Source of the DNA: DASVVT01 sp036386415
GTDB lineage: Bacteria; Acidobacteriota; Blastocatellia; Pyrinomonadales; Pyrinomonadaceae
Direction: 5' to 3'
Assembly (NCBI GenBank): GCA_036386415.1
Contig: DASVVT010000050.1
Coordinates: 1-15,510, forward strand
Length of the DNA stretch: 15,510 bases
The translations under genes were made by a program, and so were the position numbers. Positions within the stretch are counted from its first letter, which is position 1. Every line of letters begins with the position of its first letter. Shown piece by piece: positions 1 to 6,650 of the stretch. A model generated the notes under the pieces. The model searched no databases and was not told the origin of the DNA. It was given only the letters and a program-made list of their open reading frames with translations.

Positions 1-1
1 G

Positions 2-184
2 GTCAATCGCATGTCGGAGATAGACCCTGAGAGGGACACCGTGGTGCATTGCAAGATGGGTGGCCGCAGCGCGAAAGCCATCGAGGCGCTCAAGCGTGCA
101 GGCTTTACGGGTCGCCTCACAAACCTGAAAGGCGGCATCACCGCCTGGTCTAACGACGTTGACCCGAGCGTGCCGAAGTATTAA
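2..184 (+). CDS. Rhodanese-like domain, C-terminal end of a larger protein (5' end outside window)
   Basis: An open frame enters from the left edge and ends at TAA 182-184. Its 60 residues match the second half of a rhodanese domain: the loop HCKMGGRS holds the active-site Cys (residue 17 of the visible part), followed by AIEALKRAGF, LKGGITAW and the ending DPSVPKY. That ending is typical of rhodanese domains fused to the C-terminus of MoeB/ThiF-type E1-like adenylyltransferases, which transfer sulfur to ThiS/MoaD-like carriers. The adenylyltransferase part would lie upstream and cannot be seen, so a stand-alone rhodanese is also possible. The rhodanese assignment is firm; the MoeB/ThiF fusion is inferred from the tail alone. 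Confidence 0.8.
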   Translation, partial: VNRMSEIDPERDTVVHCKMGGRSAKAIEALKRAGFTGRLTNLKGGITAWSNDVDPSVPKY

Positions 185-223
185 GTCACGACTGACAAAA
201 TTGGTGCAGATTATAAACTGACG

Positions 224-285
224 ATCCACGAAAGAACACGAAACAGATTGTGGCTTTTCGTGCTCTTTCGTGTGAATTCGTGGAT
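224..285. repeat. Foldback repeat of CACGAA(A) words
   Basis: The left arm 224-243 is the reverse complement of the right arm 256-285 at 19 of 20 positions, once a 10-bp insertion in the right arm is allowed. The arms are made of CACGAA-type words spaced 10 bp apart, so the insertion equals one repeat unit. It lies between the rhodanese gene and eutBC and could form a hairpin in RNA, possibly ending the upstream transcript, though no T-run follows. The right arm reaches a TTG codon at 285, which argues against using that codon as the eutBC start. Confidence 0.7.
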
Positions 286-314
286 TGGCTCCTTCCTCAC
301 TTTGGATTGTAATA

Positions 315-2444
315 ATGAATTCCCAGGATTTAGCGCAGACATTCACCCTCGCCAACGAGTTCAAAGAGGGAGACTTGCTCGTCGGCGGAACGCGTGATGA
401 GCAGATGCGCAAAGATGCGCGAGCCCTACTCGGCGCACAACGCCTGGGAGATATAACGAAGACTCTGTTAGTCGAAGACGGCGTGAGCGAGGCGCTCAAG
501 CGTTCGCTCGACTCCCAACTCGCATCGGAGATTTCTCACCTCACGATCAACGAGCTGAAACGCATCCTGACGAGTCCTGAGAAATCTATGTGGGTTGATC
601 GTTATCGCGACGGTCTATCGAGCGAAGTGATTGCAGGGGTCGTCAAAACGATGACGAACGAAGAGCTCTCAACGCTCGCGCAATCTCTACACAATCCACT
701 GCCGGGGCGTGGTGTGACCATCGGTTCCGAGCGCCACTTCGGCTCGCGCATTCAGCCGAATAGCCCCGGAGATGACGAGGAAGAGATTCTCTTCTCGATC
801 CTCGAAGGTCTCTCTTACGGTTGCGGCGATGTCATCCTCGGTATCAACCCCGCGAGCGACGATGTGGAGACGATTGTTCGTCTCGAAGAGCTGTTGCGCA
901 CTGTGGTCGAGCGCCTTGAGCTGCCGACAAGGTACTGCGTCCTCTCGGACATCTTGAAACAAACGAGCGCCGCACAGCGGACGAAAGTGGATATCGGATT
1001 CCAGAGCCTGGCCGGAACCTCGAAGGCGCTCCATGGAATGATCGGTATGGACGTGGACGGCCTGCTTGAGCTGACGCGCTCTATGGATGGCCTCTACTTT
1101 GAGACAGGACAAGGCTCTGAAGTCACCAACGGCGTGGCCGATGGCATCGACATGGTGACGCTCGAAGCACGCACGTACGGCGTGGCACGCTTGATCGGCA
1201 AACAGACAGGCGCGTGGATGATCGTCAACGATGTCGCGGGCTTCATCGGGCCGGAAGTTTTCCGCACCGGAGAGCAGCTCTTGCGCGCTTGCCTAGAGGA
1301 TTCTGTGATGGCAAAGCTGCACGGGCTGACGATGGGGCTTGATGTCTGCTCGACCTTCCACATGGGCATAGAGCCGCAGACGTTGCGCCGACTGACAGAG
1401 ATGATCGTCGGACAGGCCGCCCCTGCCTACCTGATGGCCGTCGCGGGCAATACAGACCCTATGCTCGGCTATCTCACGACCTCTTTCCGCGAACATCCAC
1501 GCCTGCGCCGCCAGCATGGGCGTCGTATCTCCTCTGCAATGGAGAAGAGACTGATCGCGCTCGGCGTCATGTTTGAGGGCGGCGCACTGCGCCTCGATTC
1601 GCCCAGCCCGGAATCGCTCTACGCCGCCTACATGAAGGCAGGCGGCGACGTTCGCTCATCCGAGACGCTTCAAGAGGAAGGGGCTGGGAAGATGAAGAAG
1701 CTGCGCGAGCGCGGGTTTGATCTTGGTTACGGGCACGAAGGGGACTACCAGCCGCCGCCCGCAGTCACGTCCCGTATGGAGGCGATCTACGAGCACGCGC
1801 GAAAGGCTCTCTACGCGACAATCAAAGATGAAGTGATACGCGATGTCTCACCACAGCACATACGCGTCCGCACCGTCGCGCATGACCGCGAGGAATATCT
1901 CTCATCTCCGCCATCGGGTGAATTGATCCGTCCCGCAGACGCTGTGCGCCTCGTCCAACTCTACACATCGCGCAGACCGCAGGTGCAACTCGTCCTCTCG
2001 GACGGCCTCAATGCCGACGCACTCAACGAAAACCTGCGCGCGGTACTGCCCGCCCTGCGGCGCGAGTTAATAAGCGCAGGCTGTCACGTCGGCGACGTAG
2101 ATGTCATCGTCCAGAACGGACGCGTCCGCGCAGGCTATCATGTCGGAGCCTTGCTCGACGTAGATGTGGTCGTACATCTCATCGGCGAGCGACCCGGCAC
2201 GGGCTTAAACACACTCTCGGCCTATCTTACCTATGGCCGTGACATAACAGCAGGCTCACGCTGGACTCCCGCCCTCGACCACGCCTCTACAACAGCCATC
2301 TGCGGCATTCACGCCAGAGGCCGCCGACCCGACCTCGCGGCGCTTGAGGTCGCACGCTATGTCAGACAGATGATCGAGCAGAAGTGCTCCGGCATCGCAA
2401 TCGGATCGAGGTTGAAAGCGGATGCCAGAACCAAGTCAGGATGA
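315..2444 (+). CDS. eutBC: Ethanolamine ammonia-lyase, large and small subunits fused (EutB-EutC)
   Basis: This adenosylcobalamin-dependent lyase converts ethanolamine to acetaldehyde and ammonia. Counting from ATG 315 (709 aa), residues 1 to about 480 are EutB: RIQPN at 145-149, LEGLSYG about 163-169, GINP at 176-179, FETGQGS at 262-268 and GLDVC at 341-345. These correspond to substrate-contacting blocks of the EutB barrel, with the equivalents of its key Arg, Gln, Asn, Glu and Asp present. Residues from about 515 are EutC: VLSDGLN at 560-566, the cobalamin-contact loop IGERPG at 623-628, then the SAYLTYG region. The two subunits are usually separate (about 450 and 295 aa). A TTG start 30 bp upstream is open but falls in a repeat arm, so ATG is preferred; its SD is weak. 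No eutA reactivase, permease or shell genes are visible nearby. Confidence 0.9.
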   Translation: MNSQDLAQTFTLANEFKEGDLLVGGTRDEQMRKDARALLGAQRLGDITKTLLVEDGVSEALKRSLDSQLASEISHLTINELKRILTSPEKSMWVDRYRDGLSSEVIAGVVKTMTNEELSTLAQSLHNPLPGRGVTIGSERHFGSRIQPNSPGDDEEEILFSILEGLSYGCGDVILGINPASDDVETIVRLEELLRTVVERLELPTRYCVLSDILKQTSAAQRTKVDIGFQSLAGTSKALHGMIGMDVDGLLELTRSMDGLYFETGQGSEVTNGVADGIDMVTLEARTYGVARLIGKQTGAWMIVNDVAGFIGPEVFRTGEQLLRACLEDSVMAKLHGLTMGLDVCSTFHMGIEPQTLRRLTEMIVGQAAPAYLMAVAGNTDPMLGYLTTSFREHPRLRRQHGRRISSAMEKRLIALGVMFEGGALRLDSPSPESLYAAYMKAGGDVRSSETLQEEGAGKMKKLRERGFDLGYGHEGDYQPPPAVTSRMEAIYEHARKALYATIKDEVIRDVSPQHIRVRTVAHDREEYLSSPPSGELIRPADAVRLVQLYTSRRPQVQLVLSDGLNADALNENLRAVLPALRRELISAGCHVGDVDVIVQNGRVRAGYHVGALLDVDVVVHLIGERPGTGLNTLSAYLTYGRDITAGSRWTPALDHASTTAICGIHARGRRPDLAALEVARYVRQMIEQKCSGIAIGSRLKADARTKSG

Positions 2445-2507
2445 GATAGAGAGCTTGGGCGGCGGGGGTACTGCTCTTCCTGACCCATTAATATGGCTCT
2501 TGGGCGC

Positions 2508-2652
2508 AAGTAGTGTCCTAGTTTAAGCTTTTCTCTGTGTAATCTCCGTGTTCTCTGCGTCTCTGTGGTGAATCTACTCTACAGACACTCACCACAGAGA
2601 CACAGAGAACGCAGAGGCGGCACAGAGAACTAATCAAATTAAGACACTACTT
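2508..2652. mobile_element. MITE-like foldback element with inverted termini and direct repeats
   Basis: The outer ends are inverted repeats: AAGTAGTGTCCTAGTTT at 2508-2524 and its counterpart at 2636-2652 agree at 15 of 17 positions. Inside them, the arms continue as inverted CACAGAG-type words (about 2529-2570 and 2588-2629), so almost the whole element folds into one hairpin with a short loop near 2571-2587. The 9-mer CTTGGGCGC occurs at 2499-2507 and again at 2650-2658. Depending on where the termini are set, this leaves a 6- to 9-bp target-site duplication. There is no coding capacity. It would have to be moved by a transposase elsewhere; none is visible. Confidence 0.72.
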
Positions 2653-2996
2653 GGGCGCTGGGTCACTTGCGCGTGTGTGATGTGTCTTGGTACAATTCGG
2701 GGGTCGAGATTTGACAGGGGTAAGTGATGCGGTTCAAAGCCGCGTGCTCTTGCCATTTTCCAATTTTTGATAGGAAGCTCCTGAAGACCTTCGCAAGATG
2801 AATCGAACATTTACACGATTCTGAAATTGAATAGCCGGGCTCGGCTCCACATGTGGCGGGCTCGCGGCGAAGGCGCTCCTATCGAATCCGATCTCTTGGC
2901 AGTTGCCGTTCCCTGACAGTCGGCACAAACTTTAATTCGGTTGACGCTTCTCGGAACCCGCGAGTCCGCCCGGCGCGGGGCGGGACGCCTGGTCGT
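2653..2996. other. Long intergenic stretch upstream of thrS, no gene seen
   Basis: No convincing coding region is visible. The stretch holds a promoter-like pair (2667-2696), a small hairpin GCGG-TTCAAAG-CCGC at 2729-2743, a REP-like GC-rich string near 2857-2882, and a GC-rich imperfect hairpin at about 2964-2986 (GTCCGCCC / GGGCGGGAC). It probably contains the thrS leader. I see no T-box features, which would be unexpected outside Firmicutes and relatives. Confidence 0.5.
2667..2696 (+). promoter_or_regulatory. Candidate sigma-70 promoter upstream of thrS
   Basis: TACAAT at 2691-2696 matches the -10 consensus at 5 of 6 positions. TTGCGC at 2667-2672 is a weak -35 (3 of 6) with an 18-bp spacer. 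Transcription would begin near 2703, giving a thrS leader of roughly 380 nt. It is the best promoter-like pair I found in this gap, but the -35 is poor and the call is tentative. Confidence 0.3.
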
Positions 2997-3044
2997 GAAT
3001 CGTAAATAGATGAACGAGTTTCAGCTATTTACGCTTTGTGATTC
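2997..3044. repeat. Foldback repeat of TCGTAAAT/ATTTACGA type
   Basis: The left arm GAATCGTAAATAG (2997-3009) pairs fully with the right arm 3025-3044, except for 7 extra bases in the right arm, one heptamer unit. It belongs to the same word family as the repeat at 12506-12586. The right arm ends just before an ATG at 3045 that is in frame with thrS, which makes that ATG an unlikely start. Confidence 0.65.
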
Positions 3045-3080
3045 ATGGTTTACCGAGGTGAGAAGCGGAGACCAAAAACG

Positions 3081-5069
3081 ATGAGTGACATTAACGTACA
3101 GTTGAAAGATGGTGCGGCGACGCAGTTGCCCGCTCCTTTGACGGTCGCGGAGGCGCTGAAGAAGCTTGACCGCGATGCGGCGCGAGCTGCGCTGGCGGCT
3201 CGCGTCAACGGGCGCGAGGTCGATCTGGCGCACAGGCTTGACGCTTCGGAGAATGGCGAGGCCATTCACATTGAGCCGGTGCTGCCGCAGACGCTTGAAG
3301 GGCTGGATGTGCTGAGGCATTCGACGGCGCATCTTCTGGCTGCCGCCGTGCTTGATCTCTTTCCGGGGACGAAGCTGGGTATCGGCCCGGCTCTCCTGGA
3401 CGATCCGCGTTACGGCTTCTTTTATGATGTCATCGCGCCGCGACCTTTGACGGAGAGCGACCTTCCCGTTATCGAGAAGAGGATGCGCGACATAGCCAAG
3501 CGCAATCTGGCTTACCGTCGTGATGAGATTTCGAAGCCCGACGCTCTCTCGCTGTTCGAGGGGCGCGAGGAGCCTTTGAAGTGTGAGCTGATCTCTGAGA
3601 AGGCCGGTGATGTGGTCAGCGTCTATTACATAGACGGCTCGCCGTTCATAGATTTCTGTCTCGGCCCGCACGTGCCGAACACGAATAAGCTGCGCGCCTT
3701 CAAGCTGTTGAGCTTAGCCGGTGCTTACTGGAAGGGTGACCCGACGCTGCCGCAGATGCAGCGTATCTACGGCACGGCCTTCTTCTCGCAGGAAGAGCTG
3801 GACGCCTGGCTCAAGCAGCGCGAGGAGGCCGAAAGGCGCGACCATCGCCGCCTCGGGCGCGAGCTTGACCTGTTCTCGATCCAGGAGCAGTACGGTCAGG
3901 GCTTGATCTTCTGGCATCCGAAGGGCGGCGTGATCCGCAAGGAGATGGAAGATTACCTGCGCGAGCAGCTTCTCATGCGCGGCTACGGTCTGGTCTTCAC
4001 GCCGCATATCGCCAAGCGCGAGCTGTGGATCACCAGCGGCCACGAAGAGAACTACCCGGATTCGATGTTCTCGCCGATGGAGTTCGAGGGGCAGGAGTTT
4101 CGCATCAAGCCCATGAACTGCCCGTTTCACATAGGCATCTACAAGAGCGCTCAACGTTCGTACCGCGACCTGCCGCTCAGATACGCGGAGCTTGGCACGG
4201 TCTATCGCGCTGAGCTATCGGGAACTCTCCATGGCCTGACTCGCGTGCGCGGGTTTACGCAGGACGACGCGCACATCTTCTGCACAGAGGAGGCTGTGCG
4301 CGGCGAAATCCTGGGCTGCATAGACTTCGCTTTCAATATGTTCGAGGTCTTCGGCTTCAAGGACATCAAGGTCGAGCTCTCCGTCAGGGGAGACGCTGCG
4401 GACGCGCACTACCTCGGCTCGGATGAGAACTGGGATCGCGCTGAAGCGGCGCTGATAGACGCTTTGAAGGTGCGCGATATTCCGTACAAGCGTGTCGAGG
4501 GCGAAGCCGTCTTCTATGGCCCGAAGATAGACATACGCGTCGAGGACGCGATTGGGCGTACGTGGCAGTTGACGACCGTGCAGTTCGATTTCAACCTGCC
4601 GGAGCGTTTCGAGCTTGAGTACATAGGTGAGGACAACAAGCCCCATCGCCCGATCATGATCCATCGCGCGCTGTTTGGCTCGATGGAGCGCTTCTTCGGC
4701 GTGCTTATAGAGCACTACGCTGGTGCGTTCCCCCTCTGGCTCGCGCCCGTACAAGTGGCCGTGCTTCCGATCACGGATCGCATCAACGAGTATGCCGAGC
4801 GGATGGCAGCGCAGTTGCGCAAGGCTGGCTTGAGGGTCGAAGCGAACCTGCGCGGCGAGAAGATCGGCGCGAAGATACGCGACGCGCAGTTGCAGAAAGT
4901 TCCGTTCATGCTCGTCCTCGGAGACCGCGAAGCCGAAGCAGGCTTGGTCGCCGTACGCGAGCGCGCACGCGGCGACATCGGCACGATGACGCTTGATGAA
5001 TTCATGGAGATGGCGCGTGGCCTTAATGAGTCGCGCGCTCTAAATAACAGTCTGGAGTCTGGAGTCTAG
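3081..5069 (+). CDS. thrS: Threonine--tRNA ligase
   Basis: Class II synthetase that charges tRNA(Thr) in the cytoplasm. From ATG 3081 the protein is 662 aa, the usual length. Domains in order: TGS (about 1-65); editing domain with HSTAH (H80, H84) and the C193/H197 pair in CLGPHV; catalytic core from about 265 with KPMNCP (zinc ligand C347), the motif 2 region YRAELSGTLHGLTRVRGF (375-392), DDAHIF (H398), FYGPKID and the motif 3 region MIHRALFGSMERFF; then the anticodon-binding domain from PVQVAVLP to the end. An upstream in-frame ATG (3045) abuts a repeat arm and adds residues outside the TGS domain, so 3081 is preferred, though its SD is weak. The last codons and the TAG stop (5067-5069) lie inside a heptamer repeat. 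It heads the thrS-infC-rpmI-rplT-pheST cluster. Confidence 0.97.
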   Translation: MSDINVQLKDGAATQLPAPLTVAEALKKLDRDAARAALAARVNGREVDLAHRLDASENGEAIHIEPVLPQTLEGLDVLRHSTAHLLAAAVLDLFPGTKLGIGPALLDDPRYGFFYDVIAPRPLTESDLPVIEKRMRDIAKRNLAYRRDEISKPDALSLFEGREEPLKCELISEKAGDVVSVYYIDGSPFIDFCLGPHVPNTNKLRAFKLLSLAGAYWKGDPTLPQMQRIYGTAFFSQEELDAWLKQREEAERRDHRRLGRELDLFSIQEQYGQGLIFWHPKGGVIRKEMEDYLREQLLMRGYGLVFTPHIAKRELWITSGHEENYPDSMFSPMEFEGQEFRIKPMNCPFHIGIYKSAQRSYRDLPLRYAELGTVYRAELSGTLHGLTRVRGFTQDDAHIFCTEEAVRGEILGCIDFAFNMFEVFGFKDIKVELSVRGDAADAHYLGSDENWDRAEAALIDALKVRDIPYKRVEGEAVFYGPKIDIRVEDAIGRTWQLTTVQFDFNLPERFELEYIGEDNKPHRPIMIHRALFGSMERFFGVLIEHYAGAFPLWLAPVQVAVLPITDRINEYAERMAAQLRKAGLRVEANLRGEKIGAKIRDAQLQKVPFMLVLGDREAEAGLVAVRERARGDIGTMTLDEFMEMARGLNESRALNNSLESGV

Positions 5070-5115
5070 AGTCTGGAGTCAGAAGACATTGCTTTTGACT
5101 CCAGACTCCAGACTC
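5062..5115. repeat. Tight foldback of GTCTGGA heptamers between thrS and infC
   Basis: The arms 5062-5085 and 5092-5115 are complementary at 22 of 24 positions with a 6-nt loop (ACATTG), so the RNA hairpin should be very stable. The left side extends back to about 5050 as further GTCTGGA units. The stop codon of thrS lies in the left arm. No T-run follows. It could act as a 3'-end protector, processing site or partial terminator that separates thrS from infC expression. Confidence 0.8.
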
Positions 5116-5130
5116 TCGAACTACAGCATT

Positions 5131-5145
5131 GGAGGTGCAGCAATA
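5131..5145 (+). promoter_or_regulatory. Strong Shine-Dalgarno that sets an ATA start for infC
   Basis: GGAGGT at 5131-5136 lies 6 nt before ATA at 5143-5145, an ideal spacing. No ATG, GTG or TTG lies in the infC frame between this SD and residue 28. The only upstream candidates are TTG codons at 5089 and 5095, at the loop edge or in the arm of a hairpin and without an SD. Rare start codons in infC are known (AUU in E. coli) and let IF3 repress its own synthesis. Confidence 0.7.
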
Positions 5146-5772
5146 GCTACAGGCTTTCGAGGTCGCGGCCAGCGCCCGGACAACCGGCGCGCTCCGGCTG
5201 CCCGTATTAACGAAAGAATCCGCGTGCCGGAAGTGCGCGTGATCGACGAGGATGGCGAGCAGCTCGGTATCCTTGACACGCGCGATGCCGTGCGCAGGGC
5301 TCGTGAGAAGGGGCTCGACCTGGTCGAAGTCGCGCCCAACGCAGAGCCGCCCGTGTGCCGCATCATAGACTACGGCAAGTTCCAGTATGAGGCGAAGAAG
5401 AAGGCGAACGAGGCCAAGAAGAAGCAGGTCGTCATCACCGTCAAAGAGGTGAAGTTTCGCCCCGGCACGGATGACCATGACTACGACTATCGCATGAAGC
5501 ATGCGCGCGAGTGGTTGCAGGAGGGCGACAAGGTGAAGGCGACGATCTGGTTTCGCGGGCGCGAGATGACGCACCGCGAGCTGGGCGCGCGCATCCTTGA
5601 GAGACTCGAACGCGACCTCGCAGACATCGGCGAAGTCGAAGCGCGCCCGCGTATGGAAGGCAACCAGATGTTCATCATCCTTGCGCCAAAGCGGCACAAG
5701 GGCACAGCGAAAGCTGAGACGCCTTCCGGCGCGGCGCACAGTACGAATCAGGAAGAGAAGCAGACAGCGTAG
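5143..5772 (+). CDS. infC: Translation initiation factor IF-3
   Basis: Binds the 30S subunit, prevents 50S joining and proofreads initiator tRNA and start codon. From ATA 5143 it has 209 aa. The N-domain begins after a basic lead with RINERIRVPEVRVIDEDG (about 24-41) and ends in LVEVAPNAEPPVCRIIDYGKF; a Lys-rich linker (EAKKKANEAKKKQ) leads to the C-domain with VKEVKFRP, then the VKATIWFRGREM strand and a final MFIILAPKRHKG. A tail of about 25 polar residues follows. The ATA start with GGAGGT at 6-nt spacing implies the start-codon autoregulation known from E. coli infC. A TTG start at 5089 would add 18 residues coded largely by a repeat and is rejected. Order infC-rpmI-rplT is the universal arrangement. 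Confidence 0.95.
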   Translation: MATGFRGRGQRPDNRRAPAARINERIRVPEVRVIDEDGEQLGILDTRDAVRRAREKGLDLVEVAPNAEPPVCRIIDYGKFQYEAKKKANEAKKKQVVITVKEVKFRPGTDDHDYDYRMKHAREWLQEGDKVKATIWFRGREMTHRELGARILERLERDLADIGEVEARPRMEGNQMFIILAPKRHKGTAKAETPSGAAHSTNQEEKQTA

Positions 5773-5890
5773 CGGAATGCGGAATGCGGATTTCGGATTG
5801 CTGATTGTTGCTTCAGGAATCTCGAATCTGGAAACTGAGATTGATGATCTCAAATCTTTCAATCCGCATTCTGCAATCCACAATCCGCAA
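5772..5890. repeat. Foldback of GGAATGC/AATCCGC heptamers between infC and rpmI
   Basis: The left arm 5772-5800 (GGAATGC units) matches the reverse complement of the right arm, about 5860-5888, at roughly 23 of 29 positions. The interior 5817-5860 is also made of 7-mers (GAATCTC, GAATCTG) and contains a small nested hairpin GAGAT-N5-ATCTC at 5837-5851. It begins on the last base of the infC stop codon and ends just before the rpmI SD. Within an operon usually closely spaced, it may tune the ratio of IF3 to L35/L20. Confidence 0.72.
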
Positions 5891-5908
5891 TTTTTAAGGG
5901 GAGTAATC

Positions 5909-6112
5909 ATGCCTAAATTGAAGACACACAAAGGCGCGGCCAAGCGTTTTCGTTTGACCGCAACGGGGAAGATCAAGCGCGGGCATTCGCATGCGCGACA
6001 TATTCTGACCAAGAAGACCAACAAGCGTAAGCGCCATCTGGACATCGACACGCTCGTCTCCGAAGGCGACCAGAAGCGCGTCGAAGCGATGCTGCCATAC
6101 GGGAGAAGCTAA
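5909..6112 (+). CDS. rpmI: 50S ribosomal protein L35
   Basis: Small basic structural protein of the large ribosomal subunit. The 67-aa product starts MPKLKTHKGAAKRFRLTATG and continues with KIKRGHSHARHILTKKT and a Lys/Arg-rich KRKRHL stretch, matching L35 over its full length of about 65 residues. AAGGGGAG (5896-5903) lies 5 nt before the ATG. It stands between infC and rplT as in nearly all bacteria, but separated from each by a folded repeat instead of the usual short spacer. In model bacteria this unit is repressed by L20 binding its mRNA; I could not identify such a site here because the spacers are occupied by repeats. Confidence 0.97.
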   Translation: MPKLKTHKGAAKRFRLTATGKIKRGHSHARHILTKKTNKRKRHLDIDTLVSEGDQKRVEAMLPYGRS

Positions 6113-6117
6113 AGGCA

Positions 6118-6230
6118 GGGATGAGGGATGAGGGATGGGGATGAGTCAAGAGATAAGGTAGTCGCCAAGAATCGCCTGGCGGCTTCGCCTTTCTTTTCAT
6201 TCATCCCTCATTCCTCATCCCTCATCCCTT
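6118..6230. repeat. Foldback of GGGATGA heptamers between rpmI and rplT
   Basis: The left arm 6118-6144 (GGGATGA units) and right arm 6201-6230 (TCATCCC units) are near-perfect reverse complements, differing by about one base plus one indel over 27. The interior holds a smaller stem, CGCCA / TGGCG at about 6162-6180. It starts 6 bp after the rpmI stop and ends 6 bp before the rplT SD (GGGGGAG near 6238-6244). Confidence 0.78.
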
Positions 6231-6248
6231 AATTGAAGGGGGAGTGTA

Positions 6249-6629
6249 ATGCCTAGAGCAAAACGTGGAAATAAGCGCCTTGAGAGGCGCAAGAAGATTC
6301 TTAAACTGGCTAAAGGATATCGCGGCACGAAGTCCAAGCTCTATCGCTCGGCCAAAGAGAGCGTCGAGCGCGGTCTTAATTTCGCCTACACGGGACGCAA
6401 GTTGAAGAAGCGCGACTTCCGCAGCCTGTGGATCGTGCGCATCGGAGCGGCGGCGCGCCTGAACGGGCTGAACTATTCGCAGTTCATGCACGGTCTTAAG
6501 GTCGCAGGGATCGAGCTTGATCGCAAGGTGCTGGCCGATCTGGCCGCCAACCAGCCGGAAGCGTTCGCGGAACTGGCCGGACAAGTGAAGAACGCTCTGG
6601 AGAGCGAGCAACAAAAAGCTGCGGCGTGA
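6249..6629 (+). CDS. rplT: 50S ribosomal protein L20
   Basis: L20 binds 23S rRNA early in 50S assembly and in E. coli and Bacillus represses its own operon. The 126-aa product starts MPRAKRGNKRLERRKKILKL; the family block GYRGTKSKLYRSAKESVERGLNFAYTGRK follows at about 23-51, and the C-terminal globular part has WIVRIGAAARLNGLNYSQFM. It is slightly longer than the usual 115-120 aa because of a Gln/Lys/Ala tail. A strong SD (GGGGGAG) precedes ATG 6249. Only 21 bp separate it from pheS, one of the few gaps here without a folded repeat, so rplT and pheS are probably cotranscribed. Confidence 0.97.
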   Translation: MPRAKRGNKRLERRKKILKLAKGYRGTKSKLYRSAKESVERGLNFAYTGRKLKKRDFRSLWIVRIGAAARLNGLNYSQFMHGLKVAGIELDRKVLADLAANQPEAFAELAGQVKNALESEQQKAAA

Positions 6630-6650
6630 AAAAGGCCGTGAAGGATTTCG

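Noticed and set aside
687..1517. Minus-strand open frames opposite eutBC, and similar long frames opposite thrS and pheT
   Set aside because: They are antisense shadows of strongly conserved genes, caused by high GC and codon bias.
2680..2754. tRNA ending in GCCA
   Set aside because: The T-arm-like stem is present, but the 5' acceptor partner AAGAGCA and D and anticodon arms are missing.
2734..2928. Small minus-strand frame of 64 codons
   Set aside because: It lies across a REP-like string in a leader region, lacks an SD and has no protein-like conservation that I can see.
2697..3050. Full-length tmRNA gene starting at GGGGGTC
   Set aside because: No tag reading frame ending in a typical Ala-Ala and stop, and no T-arm with an acceptor strand complementary to GGGGGTC plus CCA is found in the next 350 bases.
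5089..5142. TTG start of infC at 5089
   Set aside because: It lies at the edge of a hairpin loop and has no SD; the added 18 residues are coded largely by repeat sequence, and a strong SD follows it.
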